64,000 nucleotides of DNA from Runella aurantiaca (GCF_003339505.1 NZ_QPIW01000009.1:173125-237124), one strand, 5' to 3'. Positions 17,530 through 25,432 are shown, numbered from the stretch's first letter. Notes: generated from the letters alone by a model not told the origin. Numbers and translations: made by a program.

Positions 17530-18645
17530 ATGAATTGGTTCATGAAAAACAGTATTCTCTCTCTCCTTGGCCTTGTGCTATTGGCAAGTTGTTCTAAAAC
17601 AAAAGATCCGATGCCCAAAGGCATTGACGCGATTTTTGTGGGAAGCAGTGACAACAAACTCTACGCCATCAATTCCAAAACGGGAATGAAACTGTGGGAT
17701 TTTACGGCCGCCGACGCCGTGCATTCGTCGCCAGTGCTGGGCAATGGGCTGGTGTTTGTCGGAAGTTCTGACGAAAAAGTCTATACTTTAGATATTCAGA
17801 CGGGGGCAAAAGCGTGGGAGTTTGCCGCTGGAATGCGGATTTCTTCCGCGCCCTTTTTTGCCGACGGCACCGTATACGCTGGTATGGGCAATACCGCCAA
17901 TTTTACCAGTAAATTGTACGCGCTGAACGGCGTGACGGGCGCTAAAAAATGGGAGTTCACGGCCGAGGGGCTGAGCGTGTCTTCGTGTACGGTAGTAAAC
18001 GGCAAAGTATACGTGGGTGGCTACACAAATATCTACGCATTGGATGCCAAAACGGGAGAGAAAGTGTGGGAATTTGCCACTGGAACGGGGGTCGATTCGT
18101 CGCCCGCCGTGGCAGATGGGGTAGTTTACATGGGCAGCAATGATTATAACCTGTACGCGGTAGATGCGCTGACGGGGGTAAAAAAATGGCAATTTTCGAC
18201 GGGTGGTGAAGTAACTTCCTCACCTACGGTGGCCGACGGTACGGTATTCGTGGGCAGTTTTGACCGTAAGGTCTACGCGGTGGATGCCAAAACCGGCACA
18301 AAACAGTGGGAGTTTAGGACCGACGGCCCCGTGCTTTCTTCGCCAGTGGTATCCAACGGTGTGGTGTACACGGGCAGTAACGATTATAAACTCTACGCGC
18401 TGGATGCTAAAACGGGCGCAAAAAAATGGGAGTTTTGGACCGAAAACCGCATCCAATCTTCGCCCGTGGCTTCCGACAGTTTGGTGTACATTGGGAGTTT
18501 AGACCGAAAACTCTACGCCGTAGATATTCAGACAGGCGCTAAAAAATGGGAGTTTCAAACGGGAGGTAGCATTTATTCTTCGCCCGTGATTCTCAACGCA
18601 AAAGGGGGGACTTATAGCGCGGGCGTCAGTGGATTGCAACAGTAA
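17530..18645 (+). CDS. PQQ-repeat beta-propeller lipoprotein
   Basis: A 371-residue protein with a lipoprotein signal (LLGLVLLASC, Cys about residue 21) and then eight to nine tandem repeats of about 40 residues, each of the form SSPVVADGVVYVGSNDxxLYAxDAKTGAKKWEF. These are PQQ/BamB-type propeller blades and should close into a seven- or eight-blade propeller. Very similar blades at the DNA level suggest recent duplication. It lacks the extra residues of a PQQ-dependent dehydrogenase, so a scaffold or binding role at the outer membrane is more likely than an enzyme. The C-terminus lacks an additional domain. tmRNA lies 134 bases downstream. Confidence 0.85.
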   Translation: MNWFMKNSILSLLGLVLLASCSKTKDPMPKGIDAIFVGSSDNKLYAINSKTGMKLWDFTAADAVHSSPVLGNGLVFVGSSDEKVYTLDIQTGAKAWEFAAGMRISSAPFFADGTVYAGMGNTANFTSKLYALNGVTGAKKWEFTAEGLSVSSCTVVNGKVYVGGYTNIYALDAKTGEKVWEFATGTGVDSSPAVADGVVYMGSNDYNLYAVDALTGVKKWQFSTGGEVTSSPTVADGTVFVGSFDRKVYAVDAKTGTKQWEFRTDGPVLSSPVVSNGVVYTGSNDYKLYALDAKTGAKKWEFWTENRIQSSPVASDSLVYIGSLDRKLYAVDIQTGAKKWEFQTGGSIYSSPVILNAKGGTYSAGVSGLQQ

Positions 18646-18779
18646 CCTTATAATATTTTGACGGCGGGCGAACTTTTTTAGCTTATGTGGGTGTTCCACC
18701 AGAACCCGATTTCAAAATGGCTGTTTTAAGTAAACGCTTTGCAAAAACAGTCATCGGTTGTAGGGCATCAACTTTTATT

Positions 18780-19150
18780 GGGGCCGCCATGGTTTTGACA
18801 GCGAGTTGAGGCAATACGTATAAGCACGTCGGGACGTGTGCGCGAGTCCTGTTAAAAACACGCATAAACAATAGCTGGCGAATATAGCTACGCTATGGCT
18901 GCCTAATCCGGAGTGATTAAGCTTTAGCCATCGTTCCTCCAACCTCCGCCTTGCGGGTTGGGTCAAGGAGCGTCGAAACGTGAGGCTGGTCGGGTTGATG
19001 GTGTTGATACCCGGCGAGACACAACACCTAAGGTGCAGGATGAGGTCTGATTTGAACCTTGCCGGCGCTCGAAAACCCAATCAAATCTAAGCGTGTAGAA
19101 GGCGTACGGTTTCCTTGTTCTGGACGTGGGTTCGACTCCCACCGGCTCCA
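18780..19150 (+). ncRNA. ssrA: tmRNA (SsrA), one-piece
   Basis: The 5' end GGGGCCG pairs with CGGCTCC at 19143-19149 as a seven-base acceptor stem, followed by discriminator A. The T arm GTGGGTTCGACTCCCAC is intact, and CCA is not fully encoded. The mRNA-like part has a resume codon GGC at 18877 and reads GEYSYAMAA with TAA at 18904-18906, so stalled proteins would be tagged (A)GEYSYAMAA, close to the tags known from Cytophaga-type bacteria. It rescues stalled ribosomes together with SmpB. A strong terminator follows. Several open frames inside this interval are chance. Confidence 0.95.
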
Positions 19151-19163
19151 CAAAAAATTTAAA

Positions 19164-19197
19164 AACCCCTCAAAATCAACGATTTGAGGGGTTTTTT
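19164..19197 (+). terminator. rho-independent terminator of ssrA
   Basis: AACCCCTCAAAATC and GATTTGAGGGGTT form a long stem with a short ACG-type loop and six T bases, 14 bases after the tmRNA discriminator. Confidence 0.9.
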
Positions 19198-19257
19198 GTT
19201 GAAACATTTTAAATGTGCTACCTATCATAAATCAATGTTCTACCTTTTAGTGTCATT

Positions 19258-19562
19258 ACTTCCCTACTGGTTTCATCTCCATTTCCAAAAATGATGTTCT
19301 GATAATGGCGTTACCTTCTTCGTCTACATCATAATTGAATCCCTTTTTTAGACGTACTCTTTTGACCGTTTTATAAGTATATCATTTTCAGGTATTTTCA
19401 AACTGAGTATTGTTCTTCCCACAGTCTGTCTTCGATCCTTCAGGCGTGATACGTTACAGTCTCATCTCTTACTGGTTGTTACGATTTAAAGTTTTGGTCA
19501 GTACTCGGCTGAGTACTTCGATGATATCTTCAAAGGAGGCGGGCTAAGTGATATAATAATGG
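19258..19562 (-). pseudogene. decayed gene fragments beyond tmRNA
   Basis: On the minus strand, one frame reads FEDIIEVLSRVLTKTLNRNNQ and stops; another reads RQTVGRTILSLKIPENDILI, and a shift in frame then gives KTVKRVRLKKGFNYDVDEEG, ending at the TAA at 19258-19260. None has a start codon or adequate length, but the stretches have protein-like character and together suggest a broken gene or two. I do not recognise the parent family. tmRNA genes are common landing sites for mobile DNA, and this is what remains of an accessory segment. Confidence 0.35.
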
Positions 19563-19661
19563 ACTACAAACAAGTAAAACCTCTACGCAGTCTATCTGTA
19601 TAGAGAGGGGGTAATGTTGTGATATGTTAGGCTACGTTTTGGAGTCTAACGAGTTCAATGT

Positions 19662-19887
19662 TCATTTCGCAGCGGCGAACCGCCCTGAACCCGCCAGTAG
19701 TGTACGCAATTCTTCAAGGTGTTCGTCTGTTAGTTCTTGGTATTGCTCCACAATCATTGCGGGGCTGTTGGCTTCTGTGTGGCGTTTTACGGCCTCAATG
19801 TCTAATCGTATAATCGTATCAGTTCCATCAAACGTGCAACCTGTTCGCTCCATTTGGCGTTTTCAAGTTCTTGAATGGTCTATTAAA
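19662..19887 (-). pseudogene. third small paralogue of the tandem family, broken by an 8-bp duplication
   Basis: The frame downstream encodes IEAVKRHTEANSPAMIVEQYQELTDEHLEELRTLLAGSGRF and ends at 19662. The upstream part that should precede it (TIQELENAKWSEQVARLMELIRL) is in a different frame. Between them lies AATCGTAT twice in tandem (19804-19819 on the plus strand); removing one copy restores one continuous protein that aligns with the two genes upstream. The formal open frame of 63 residues from 19853 is therefore probably not the original protein. No good ATG is seen for the restored gene after the TAG near 19886, so translation may be lost altogether. Confidence 0.5.
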
Positions 19888-19890
19888 AAT

Positions 19891-20127
19891 TTAGGCCGCG
19901 TTTTGATTCTTCCATTGTATTTCTACCCCTAACGGTTGCATAAGTACGGCCAATTCACCTAAATATTGACTCCTACGATATTCGTATTGCTCAATCACAA
20001 AGGCATCGGGTTCAGGACGGTCTGCCGCGCAGTCGTTACGGTGTATTTGCAGTGTACCGTTGATTTGTTCAATCAATTCAATCAGTCGCATAATACGGCT
20101 GCTACGGTCGGTCGGTTGTCGTTCCAT
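19891..20127 (-). CDS. second small paralogue of the tandem family, unknown function
   Basis: A 78-residue acidic, helical protein. After a variable first 12 residues comes RIMRLIELIEQIN, then a loop, then the family signature VIEQYEYRRSQYLGELAVLM and a short strand GVEIQW. The same pattern (EQY, a few residues, R or related, then L-x-x-L-x-x-LL) occurs in the genes on both sides. It starts three bases after the stop of the preceding gene, so it belongs to the operon that begins with the nucleotidyltransferase-like gene at 20836. No known family is recognised and no catalytic pattern is visible. Confidence 0.55.
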   Translation of the reverse strand: MERQPTDRSSRIMRLIELIEQINGTLQIHRNDCAADRPEPDAFVIEQYEYRRSQYLGELAVLMQPLGVEIQWKNQNAA

Positions 20128-20130
20128 TAC

Positions 20131-20367
20131 TTATGCCGCCTTGTCAAATGTCAAATGAATTTTGAGTTTTGGCGCGTCGAGTAGCTGGCTCAACTTTTGG
20201 AGGTTTTCGTTTCGTATATCCACATACTGTCTTACGTGTGCATCATTGATGCCATTGGCGCGGTATTGCTCAATTATTTCGGTGTCCATTTCAATCAACT
20301 GAAACAACTTGGCCACGGCGGCGGCGCGTTGTTCATTGTTTAAAATCAATTCATTAATGTCTTCCAT
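20131..20367 (-). CDS. first small paralogue of the tandem family, unknown function
   Basis: A 78-residue mostly helical protein: helix 1 is EQRAAAVAKLFQLIEMDTEIIEQYR, helix 2 is DAHVRQYVDIRNENLQKLSQLLD, followed by a strand KLKIHLTF and the end DKAA. It shares with its two downstream neighbours the core QY-x3-R-x3-L-x2-L-x2-LL and a short C-terminal strand, so the three genes are tandem duplicates that have diverged. It begins four bases after the stop of the nucleotidyltransferase-like gene, which argues for translational coupling and a joint function, for instance a bound partner. I do not recognise a named family. Confidence 0.6.
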   Translation of the reverse strand: MEDINELILNNEQRAAAVAKLFQLIEMDTEIIEQYRANGINDAHVRQYVDIRNENLQKLSQLLDAPKLKIHLTFDKAA

Positions 20368-20371
20368 TGCG

Positions 20372-20836
20372 CTAAAAATTGAGTTGAATAATTCCTTTTG
20401 GGCGTTTTGTAACGTATTCGGTCGTAAAATCGAACAACCAACGTTTACACTCTATTTGGTAAATGTTGTACAAAGGATGATTGGGTGGATAAACCTTTAC
20501 AAAACAGCCATCAGTCCCTAACTTGCGTGAATATCTGCGTAATCGAAATTCCTCTATTTCTTTCTCGTGCTGTTGGTAACTTTCAAAGTCAATAAAAGTT
20601 AAAAAATCAATGTCGTTAGGGTTAAATTTTCGGCTTATAAAACTTCCATCTATCCATTGTACAAAACCGCCTCCAATCACTTGTTTTAAGGATTCCACGT
20701 AAGATAAATAGTTGTTAAACCATTTATGGCGTTTACTCATTTCAGAAAACCCATGTACAAACACCTGTTCAAACGTTTCAAGGTCTGTTGGTATCACTTC
20801 ATAGGGCATTAAGTACCCGTAGCTGTCAAATGTCAT
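20372..20836 (-). CDS. nucleotidyltransferase-like protein (DUF6932-type)
   Basis: A 154-residue protein with the core VQWIDGSFISRKFNPNDIDFLTFIDF. Gly-Ser followed by an Asp-x-Asp spaced about ten residues later is the active-site pattern of the polymerase-beta nucleotidyltransferase fold, and the N-terminal GYLMPYEVIPTDLETFEQVFV is typical of the DUF6932 group. Such proteins could add a nucleotide to a protein or tRNA partner; MNT antitoxins use this fold. It is the first gene of a tightly packed operon with three small paralogues. Enzymatic activity is inferred from the motif only. Confidence 0.65.
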   Translation of the reverse strand: MTFDSYGYLMPYEVIPTDLETFEQVFVHGFSEMSKRHKWFNNYLSYVESLKQVIGGGFVQWIDGSFISRKFNPNDIDFLTFIDFESYQQHEKEIEEFRLRRYSRKLGTDGCFVKVYPPNHPLYNIYQIECKRWLFDFTTEYVTKRPKGIIQLNF

Positions 20837-21184
20837 ACTGTATTTTATCCAAATTTACAGTATTTACTTTTAATTGGCAATACGAAATGGTTCGACTTTT
20901 GACAGGGTGTTTTTTTCCATAAGTCTCGTAGATGGTTGGCGTTTTCGTGGGGGTAATTTTGATATACTTATAAATAGTCCGTGCAGTAAGGCCCCTTTCC
21001 GATGTCAGGAACGGGGTTTTGGTATGATTGATACAGCATTTGACGCAATACAACTTCTCTGTTTGAGTCTCTACAAAAGTTTTGCTCCTAATTTTTTGTC
21101 AAGGCTTTTTAGTGAAATAGCTTATCAATAAACCGGTAATTTCTCCCTACTTCTGACTTTTGAGGTTTGATACCTAAATGACTT

Positions 21185-22191
21185 ATGCCGATTTCCACAT
21201 CTCCTGATCTTGCCCCCATTACCCGACACGCCCGGGCCATGTACAGTTCGCGCCTGCTGATTGCCGCAGTGCATCACCTTCGTGCGTTTGAAGCGTTCAG
21301 TGAGGGCCCATTAGCTCCTTTGGACTTGCGGGCGCAACTTGGGTTAGCAGAACGCCCCGCCATGGTCCTGTTTCCTGCCTTATGTGCCATGAAAATGTGG
21401 GCGTACGATGCCGCTGGAAAACTTCACTTGACGGCTCTTGGACAACACCTTACCCAAGGCGCAAGGCCCACATTGACGGAGTATTTGGGGTTGGAAAAGA
21501 ATGATGCTGGAGTGGTAGAAATGGCCGAACGGCTCCTAAATGACGGTCCGCGACGGTCTGGGGTTGGCGGTACGGCATACATAAAAGAAGGAGATAGTCC
21601 CTCGCCGATGGATGATCTAACCACGGCTCGGGCGTTGACATTGGCGCTAAACACAACGGGCATCTGCTGGATGTGGCGGGCGGAACGGGATATTTTAGCT
21701 ACGAGTGGCTGTTGGTCAATCCGCAGGCTACGGCTACGGTGTTTGACCGTCCAGCGGTGTTGGCAGTGGCGGCTGAATTGCTCGATGAGTTTTGCCAAAG
21801 CGGTCGTGCTGGGGCCGCTGGGGTTCGAGCGCGCGTTAGGTTTCAGCCGGGTGATATGCTGACGGACCCATTGCCGCAGACTGATATTTTACTGGCGGCG
21901 AGCCTGTTTCATGACTGGCCGACCGATACTTGTCAACAATTAGCGCATCGTTTTGCGGCGGCCCTTCGACCAGAAGGCGAACTGTGGATTCACGACGCTT
22001 TTCTGAACGACGAGTTGGACGGACCATTGGCCGTTACGGATTATTCAGCGCAGTTGTTTTGGGTTACCAAAGGCCGAGCATATAGCCGTAGAGAGTATCG
22101 AGGATGGCTGCGAGAAGCTGGGTTGCATCCGTCGATGGAGAGTTTTACAACCCAAATGGATTACGGACTTATTTGGGCAAAAAAAAGTTAA
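21185..22191 (+). pseudogene. SAM-dependent O-methyltransferase-like gene with a single frameshift
   Basis: Two overlapping frames make one protein of about 335 residues. The first (from the ATG at 21185) holds the N-terminal dimerisation/winged-helix part of a small-molecule O-methyltransferase; the second holds the SAM site LLDVAGGTGYFSYEWL, then GDMLTDPLPQTDILLAASLFHDWP and LWIHDAFLNDELDGPLA. They join near 21650-21662, at ACACAACGGG, where one missing A (ACAAACGGG) would restore the reading LNTNGHLLDVAGG. The gene is therefore inactive, or the base call is wrong. Everything else is intact, which suggests a recent event. A terminator follows. Confidence 0.75.
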
Positions 22192-22240
22192 TGGAATTTA
22201 ATAAAGATTGCGTTTTGGAATAAGCTTTTGGATGACATTC

Positions 22241-22291
22241 AACCCAAAAACGGTCTCGTGTTTTACGGGCCGTTTTTGGGTTCTCTTTTTT
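22241..22291 (+). terminator. bidirectional terminator between methyltransferase and Crp-like gene
   Basis: AACCCAAAAACGG and CCGTTTTTGGGTT make a perfect 13-bp stem followed by TCTCTTTTTT on the plus strand and A-rich sequence on the other side, between convergent genes. Confidence 0.85.
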
Positions 22292-22307
22292 ATTGATAAG
22301 TGTAAAA

Positions 22308-22958
22308 TTATACCGTTACTGCTTCTAACAACTCAATTTTATTGCGTGATAGTTTGACGCGGCCCAGGTTTTCGAGTTGTTTTAGGAGGCGAGAAATAAC
22401 CTCGCGGGAGGTGGCTAACTCGTTGGCGAGTTCTTCGTGGGTGATGTTAAACACGCGGCACGCGCATTGCTTCGACTTGCGTTTGAGCAAGTTGATGAGG
22501 CGTTCGTCAAGTTTGTGAAAGGCAATTTGATCAATGGCTCCCAGCAAATCGTCAAAGCGTTTTTGGTAGGTAGCAAATACGTATTGCTTCCACGAAGGAT
22601 ATTTGTTCATCCAGTCTTCCACTTTTTCGACAGGAACCGTGATAAGACGGGTTTTTTCGTCGGTAATGGCCGTGATTTCACTTTGCCGACGGTTTAGGCA
22701 GCAAGTCAATGACATGGCACAAGAATCTAGCCCGCCCAGATAATACAGCAGCGCTTCGCGGCCGTCGGGGTCGGACCGTGAAATCTTGACCGAACCTTTC
22801 AAAATAATGGGAATGGTACGAATATACCCGCCGGGCCGCATCAACACGTAGCCTTCGTCTACTTCCATGTAGTTGCCAATCTCGGCCAATTCGTTGAGCA
22901 AACCTGCCTCAAATATGTTTCCGAATTGTGTTTTTAAGGTCTGACTGTCTATTTTCAT
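22308..22958 (-). CDS. Crp/Fnr-family transcription regulator
   Basis: A 216-residue regulator with an N-terminal cyclic-nucleotide-binding-like beta-barrel (GYVLMRPGGYIRTIPIILKGSVKISRSDPDGREALLYYLGG) and a C-terminal winged helix containing ITHEELANELATSREVISRLLKQLENLG. The four Cys residues in the middle (DSCAMSLTCCLNRRQ and KQCACRV) are unusual for a Crp protein and may bind a metal or sense redox state. Similar Crp-like proteins in Bacteroidota lack the cAMP residues. The gene is alone, and target genes cannot be read here; the VOC gene upstream is on the same strand but about 100 bases away. Confidence 0.85.
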   Translation of the reverse strand: MKIDSQTLKTQFGNIFEAGLLNELAEIGNYMEVDEGYVLMRPGGYIRTIPIILKGSVKISRSDPDGREALLYYLGGLDSCAMSLTCCLNRRQSEITAITDEKTRLITVPVEKVEDWMNKYPSWKQYVFATYQKRFDDLLGAIDQIAFHKLDERLINLLKRKSKQCACRVFNITHEELANELATSREVISRLLKQLENLGRVKLSRNKIELLEAVTV

Positions 22959-23059
22959 GTTTGTTTTTCGGTCGTATTGAGTTTACAACACATTTGAAGT
23001 AAATTCAATTGCTGAAATCAAGATTTTTTTATTGAGAAAGAAACAGCAGTAAAATTTAA

Positions 23060-23710
23060 TCACTCGTACAAAAGGGTTACTTCTCGTTCGGCATTGAGCA
23101 TGACAAGTTTTATTTTAAAAGCTTCGGCGGGATGATTGCCGGTGGGGTACCAATTCCGGCCATCAGGAACGATAATCAGTAGTCCGGTATCTTCGCCTAT
23201 CACGCTGAAGGTGTCGCTTGGAGGTTGTTTGGCAAAATATTCCAAACGATGCTTATTAATCAATTTTTCACATTCGTCTTTTACATTCTCCACGGGCAGG
23301 CCGATTTCACTCACTGATAGAATAAAGGAGGAATCCATTTTATCCCCGTCGGGAAGGTCATTGCGCCCAATGAATTCGAGTATATTGCCGTTGTTATCGT
23401 AGAAATAAAAAGATTTTGCATTCCAATTGACAAAATCGGCAAGTTTGGAGTTTTCCGAAATAGGCAGAAGGTCAACCTTCTTGCTCATTTGACTGAATGC
23501 GTTCATCACCGCTGTGTAGGGTATATTAAATGCAAAATGATACCGTGGTCGTAGGTTTGTAGATTGTTCAAAACAAAGCAGGGTTGCACCGGCGGAAAAA
23601 GAAAGGGTGGATGTTTCTTCGCCAACAATGCGTAACCCCAAAATACGGGTATAAAATTGTTTGGTTTCTGCAAGGTTGTCGGACAGCAAGGTTAATTCTT
23701 TGATGATCAT
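23060..23710 (-). CDS. VOC-superfamily (glyoxalase/dioxygenase fold) protein
   Basis: A 216-residue protein that opens with ELTLLSDNLAETKQFYTRILGLRIV, the standard beta-alpha-beta start of a vicinal oxygen chelate module, followed by FHFAFNIP-type and LEFIGRND strand motifs; a second, weaker module begins at ILSVSEIGLPVENVKDECEKL. The two-module layout matches glyoxalase/bleomycin-resistance-type proteins. Candidate metal ligands are His in RYHFAFNIP and Glu in ILEFIG, but a full triad is not certain, so the reaction is unknown. Divergent from the GNAT gene with 77 bases between. Confidence 0.75.
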   Translation of the reverse strand: MIIKELTLLSDNLAETKQFYTRILGLRIVGEETSTLSFSAGATLLCFEQSTNLRPRYHFAFNIPYTAVMNAFSQMSKKVDLLPISENSKLADFVNWNAKSFYFYDNNGNILEFIGRNDLPDGDKMDSSFILSVSEIGLPVENVKDECEKLINKHRLEYFAKQPPSDTFSVIGEDTGLLIIVPDGRNWYPTGNHPAEAFKIKLVMLNAEREVTLLYE

Positions 23711-23787
23711 TTCTACGAAAATTTTAAAATGATTGCGGGGTTGAATTTATACCTTTTGGAATGTTAAAGATAAATTTTTAAGGGCAA

Positions 23788-24306
23788 ATGAGTCAAAAAA
23801 TTGAAACACAACATTTACTGGTTATTCCCTGCGATAGACTATTTCTGGAAACAGTGATTGAGGGAAATTCGGCGTTGGAAAAATACCTGAAAGTTTCGGT
23901 GCCTGAAAAATGGACCGAATTCGGTACGCGTCCGTTTAAATATGCCCTTCAAAAAATCAAAGCAGATACAAATGAACGGGGCTGGTGGACGTATGTGCCT
24001 ATTCATAAAAAAGACAATGTACTGATTGGAAGTTGTGGATATAAGGGCAAACCTGATGCCGACGGAGCCGTTGAGATAGGCTACGAAATCATCAAGCCCT
24101 ACCGCAACCAAGGCTTAGGAATGGAATTGGCAAAGGCACTGGTCATGAATGCTTTTGCGGCCCCTTCCGTAAAAGCGATTAAAGCCTATACTTTGGCAAA
24201 CGATAATGCGTCTACCCGTATTTTGACTAAAAATGGGTTTCTAAAAAAAGGGGAAATAGACGACGTTGCCAACGAAAAACTGTGGCGATGGGAATTAAAA
24301 AAATAA
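23788..24306 (+). CDS. GNAT-family N-acetyltransferase
   Basis: A 172-residue acetyltransferase of the RimJ/RimL type. The acetyl-CoA site is YEIIKPYRNQGLGMELAKALV (motif A with the Q-x-x-G-x-A/G pattern as RNQGLGM), preceded by VEIGYEI and followed by KAYTLANDNASTRILTKNGFLKKG, the typical 'N-x-x-S-x-x-x-L-x-K-x-GF' end. It transfers acetyl from acetyl-CoA to an amine on a protein or small molecule. The substrate cannot be told. It ends in a strong terminator and is transcribed alone. Confidence 0.85.
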   Translation: MSQKIETQHLLVIPCDRLFLETVIEGNSALEKYLKVSVPEKWTEFGTRPFKYALQKIKADTNERGWWTYVPIHKKDNVLIGSCGYKGKPDADGAVEIGYEIIKPYRNQGLGMELAKALVMNAFAAPSVKAIKAYTLANDNASTRILTKNGFLKKGEIDDVANEKLWRWELKK

Positions 24307-24332
24307 AGCACAGCGAAGTTCACTGTGCTTTT
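24306..24332 (+). terminator. terminator of the GNAT gene
   Basis: AAGCACAG and CTGTGCTT form a stem around a nine-base loop and are followed by T bases. It overlaps the last base of the stop codon. Confidence 0.85.
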
Positions 24333-24720
24333 ATTACTATACTCAACGTTATGAAAAAATTGTACTTATAAAATCTATAAGTTTGCTTCTTGAGGGTTGT
24401 TTTAAAGATACTCGCCTGTGTTTAGCAGACACGTCTAAAATACAATATACTCTTGAAATGAGTTAAAATCAAATTTGTGAATTAAAGCTGCAATATTATA
24501 CCAAGATGTTAATATTTTCAAATATAATTATCAAACGGTCGTTTGTAGAAGTTTGTTTATAATAAATAGTGTTTTATGGTATATTTAATATTTATTTGGT
24601 ATATTTCAATATCGTTATCTAAAATACCTAAAATAACCAGCAATTTCCCTTTGAGGTTTTGTGTCAACTAAGCATAAAGGGAATAATTGTAATATGTGGT
24701 TTGTATGATGGGTATATTAA
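24333..24720. other. AT-rich intergenic region with an orphan palindrome
   Basis: No reading frame with coding character is seen. At 24532-24545 CAAACGGTCGTTTG is a perfect 14-base palindrome of the kind bound by TetR-type repressors, but no regulated gene or TetR gene lies beside it, so its meaning is open. Confidence 0.4.
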
Positions 24721-24721
24721 A

Positions 24722-24768
24722 AAGCAACGCTCCCCGATTCTATGTAGAGTTGGGGGAGCGTTGCTTTT
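24722..24768 (-). terminator. strong hairpin terminator after the SDR gene
   Basis: AAGCAACGCTCCCC and GGGGAGCGTTGCTT make a 14-bp stem around a long loop, with T-rich sequence on the minus-strand exit side. It lies about 20 bases beyond the SDR stop. Confidence 0.8.
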
Positions 24769-24787
24769 GTCAGTTGAACTTCGGGAA

Positions 24788-25432
24788 TCAATGAATAATT
24801 TCCACGTTACTTCTATCGGTGTTTAAGTCCCAAAACTTCTGCGCCAGAATTTCGGGCGAATGGGTTGGGCTGTTGGGGCTGATTGCGCCGCTTACGGTCA
24901 CTGTACCCACGAAAATATTATCGGATTTCAAGGCTTGATGCAATTGGAGGGCAAGGTTTCGGATGCCAGCTTTTCCCAACGAAATAGTAGCCATTGCGGG
25001 GCTTGGATGAATGGCTGCACCGCCACCTGTGAGCAGTACGGAGCCTTTATTTTCCTTTAAATCGGCCAATAAAAATCTAGTAGCGGCTAAGGCATTGGCG
25101 ACGCTGATTTTGAAACCGTTTGTCAAATCTTCCACAGTTTCTTCCATCAGGGGCTTTATTCGGTAGTCTACGGCGTTGTATTGCAGAATAGAAATACTGC
25201 CCAATTGAGACTTTAAATCAATGATGGCCTGTTCCAATTGGTCGGTGTCGGCTACATCGGCGGCCGAAAAGGCCGACGTTATGCCCAAACTTTGCAGATG
25301 ATTTTTGAAGCCTGCCAGTTTTTCGGGATTTCGGCTGATCATACCTACTTTATAGCCTTCTTTTCCGAATTTTTCGGCAATGCCTAAGCTAAGCCCTTGC
25401 CCCATTCCGATGATTAAAATTGTCTTGGTCAT
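24788..25432 (-). CDS. SDR-family protein lacking the catalytic tyrosine
   Basis: A 214-residue short-chain dehydrogenase-like protein from the ATG at 25432. The dinucleotide loop is IIGMGQGLSLGIAEKFG, followed by MISRNPEKL, which would prefer NADP(H) through the Arg. The N-x-A-G strand is ILQYNAVDY. The catalytic Y-x-x-x-K is ISLGK (Ile150 to Lys154), so the Tyr is replaced and classical dehydrogenase activity is doubtful. I start at 25432, because the upstream 10 residues from 25462 are not in the family. It is the last gene of a group of three on this strand (NmrA-like, nitrilase-like, SDR). Confidence 0.8.
   Translation of the reverse strand: MTKTILIIGMGQGLSLGIAEKFGKEGYKVGMISRNPEKLAGFKNHLQSLGITSAFSAADVADTDQLEQAIIDLKSQLGSISILQYNAVDYRIKPLMEETVEDLTNGFKISVANALAATRFLLADLKENKGSVLLTGGGAAIHPSPAMATISLGKAGIRNLALQLHQALKSDNIFVGTVTVSGAISPNSPTHSPEILAQKFWDLNTDRSNVEIIH

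Noticed and set aside
17640..18590. Long DNA-level tandem repeat
   Set aside because: Explained by the repeated PQQ-type propeller blades of the coding sequence.
18683..19228. Several open frames on both strands of 60-100 residues
   Set aside because: They lie in the tmRNA, whose acceptor stem, T arm and tag frame explain this sequence better.
20826..21053. 75-residue minus-strand frame with TTG start (YCVKCCINHTKTP)
   Set aside because: It overlaps the start of the nucleotidyltransferase-like gene, lacks ATG, and has no recognisable family; it may be a remnant but I cannot support it.
24532..24545. Operator for a TetR-type regulator (CAAACGGTCGTTTG)
   Set aside because: The palindrome is real but no gene begins near it and no TetR gene is in the window; noted only in the intergenic entry.
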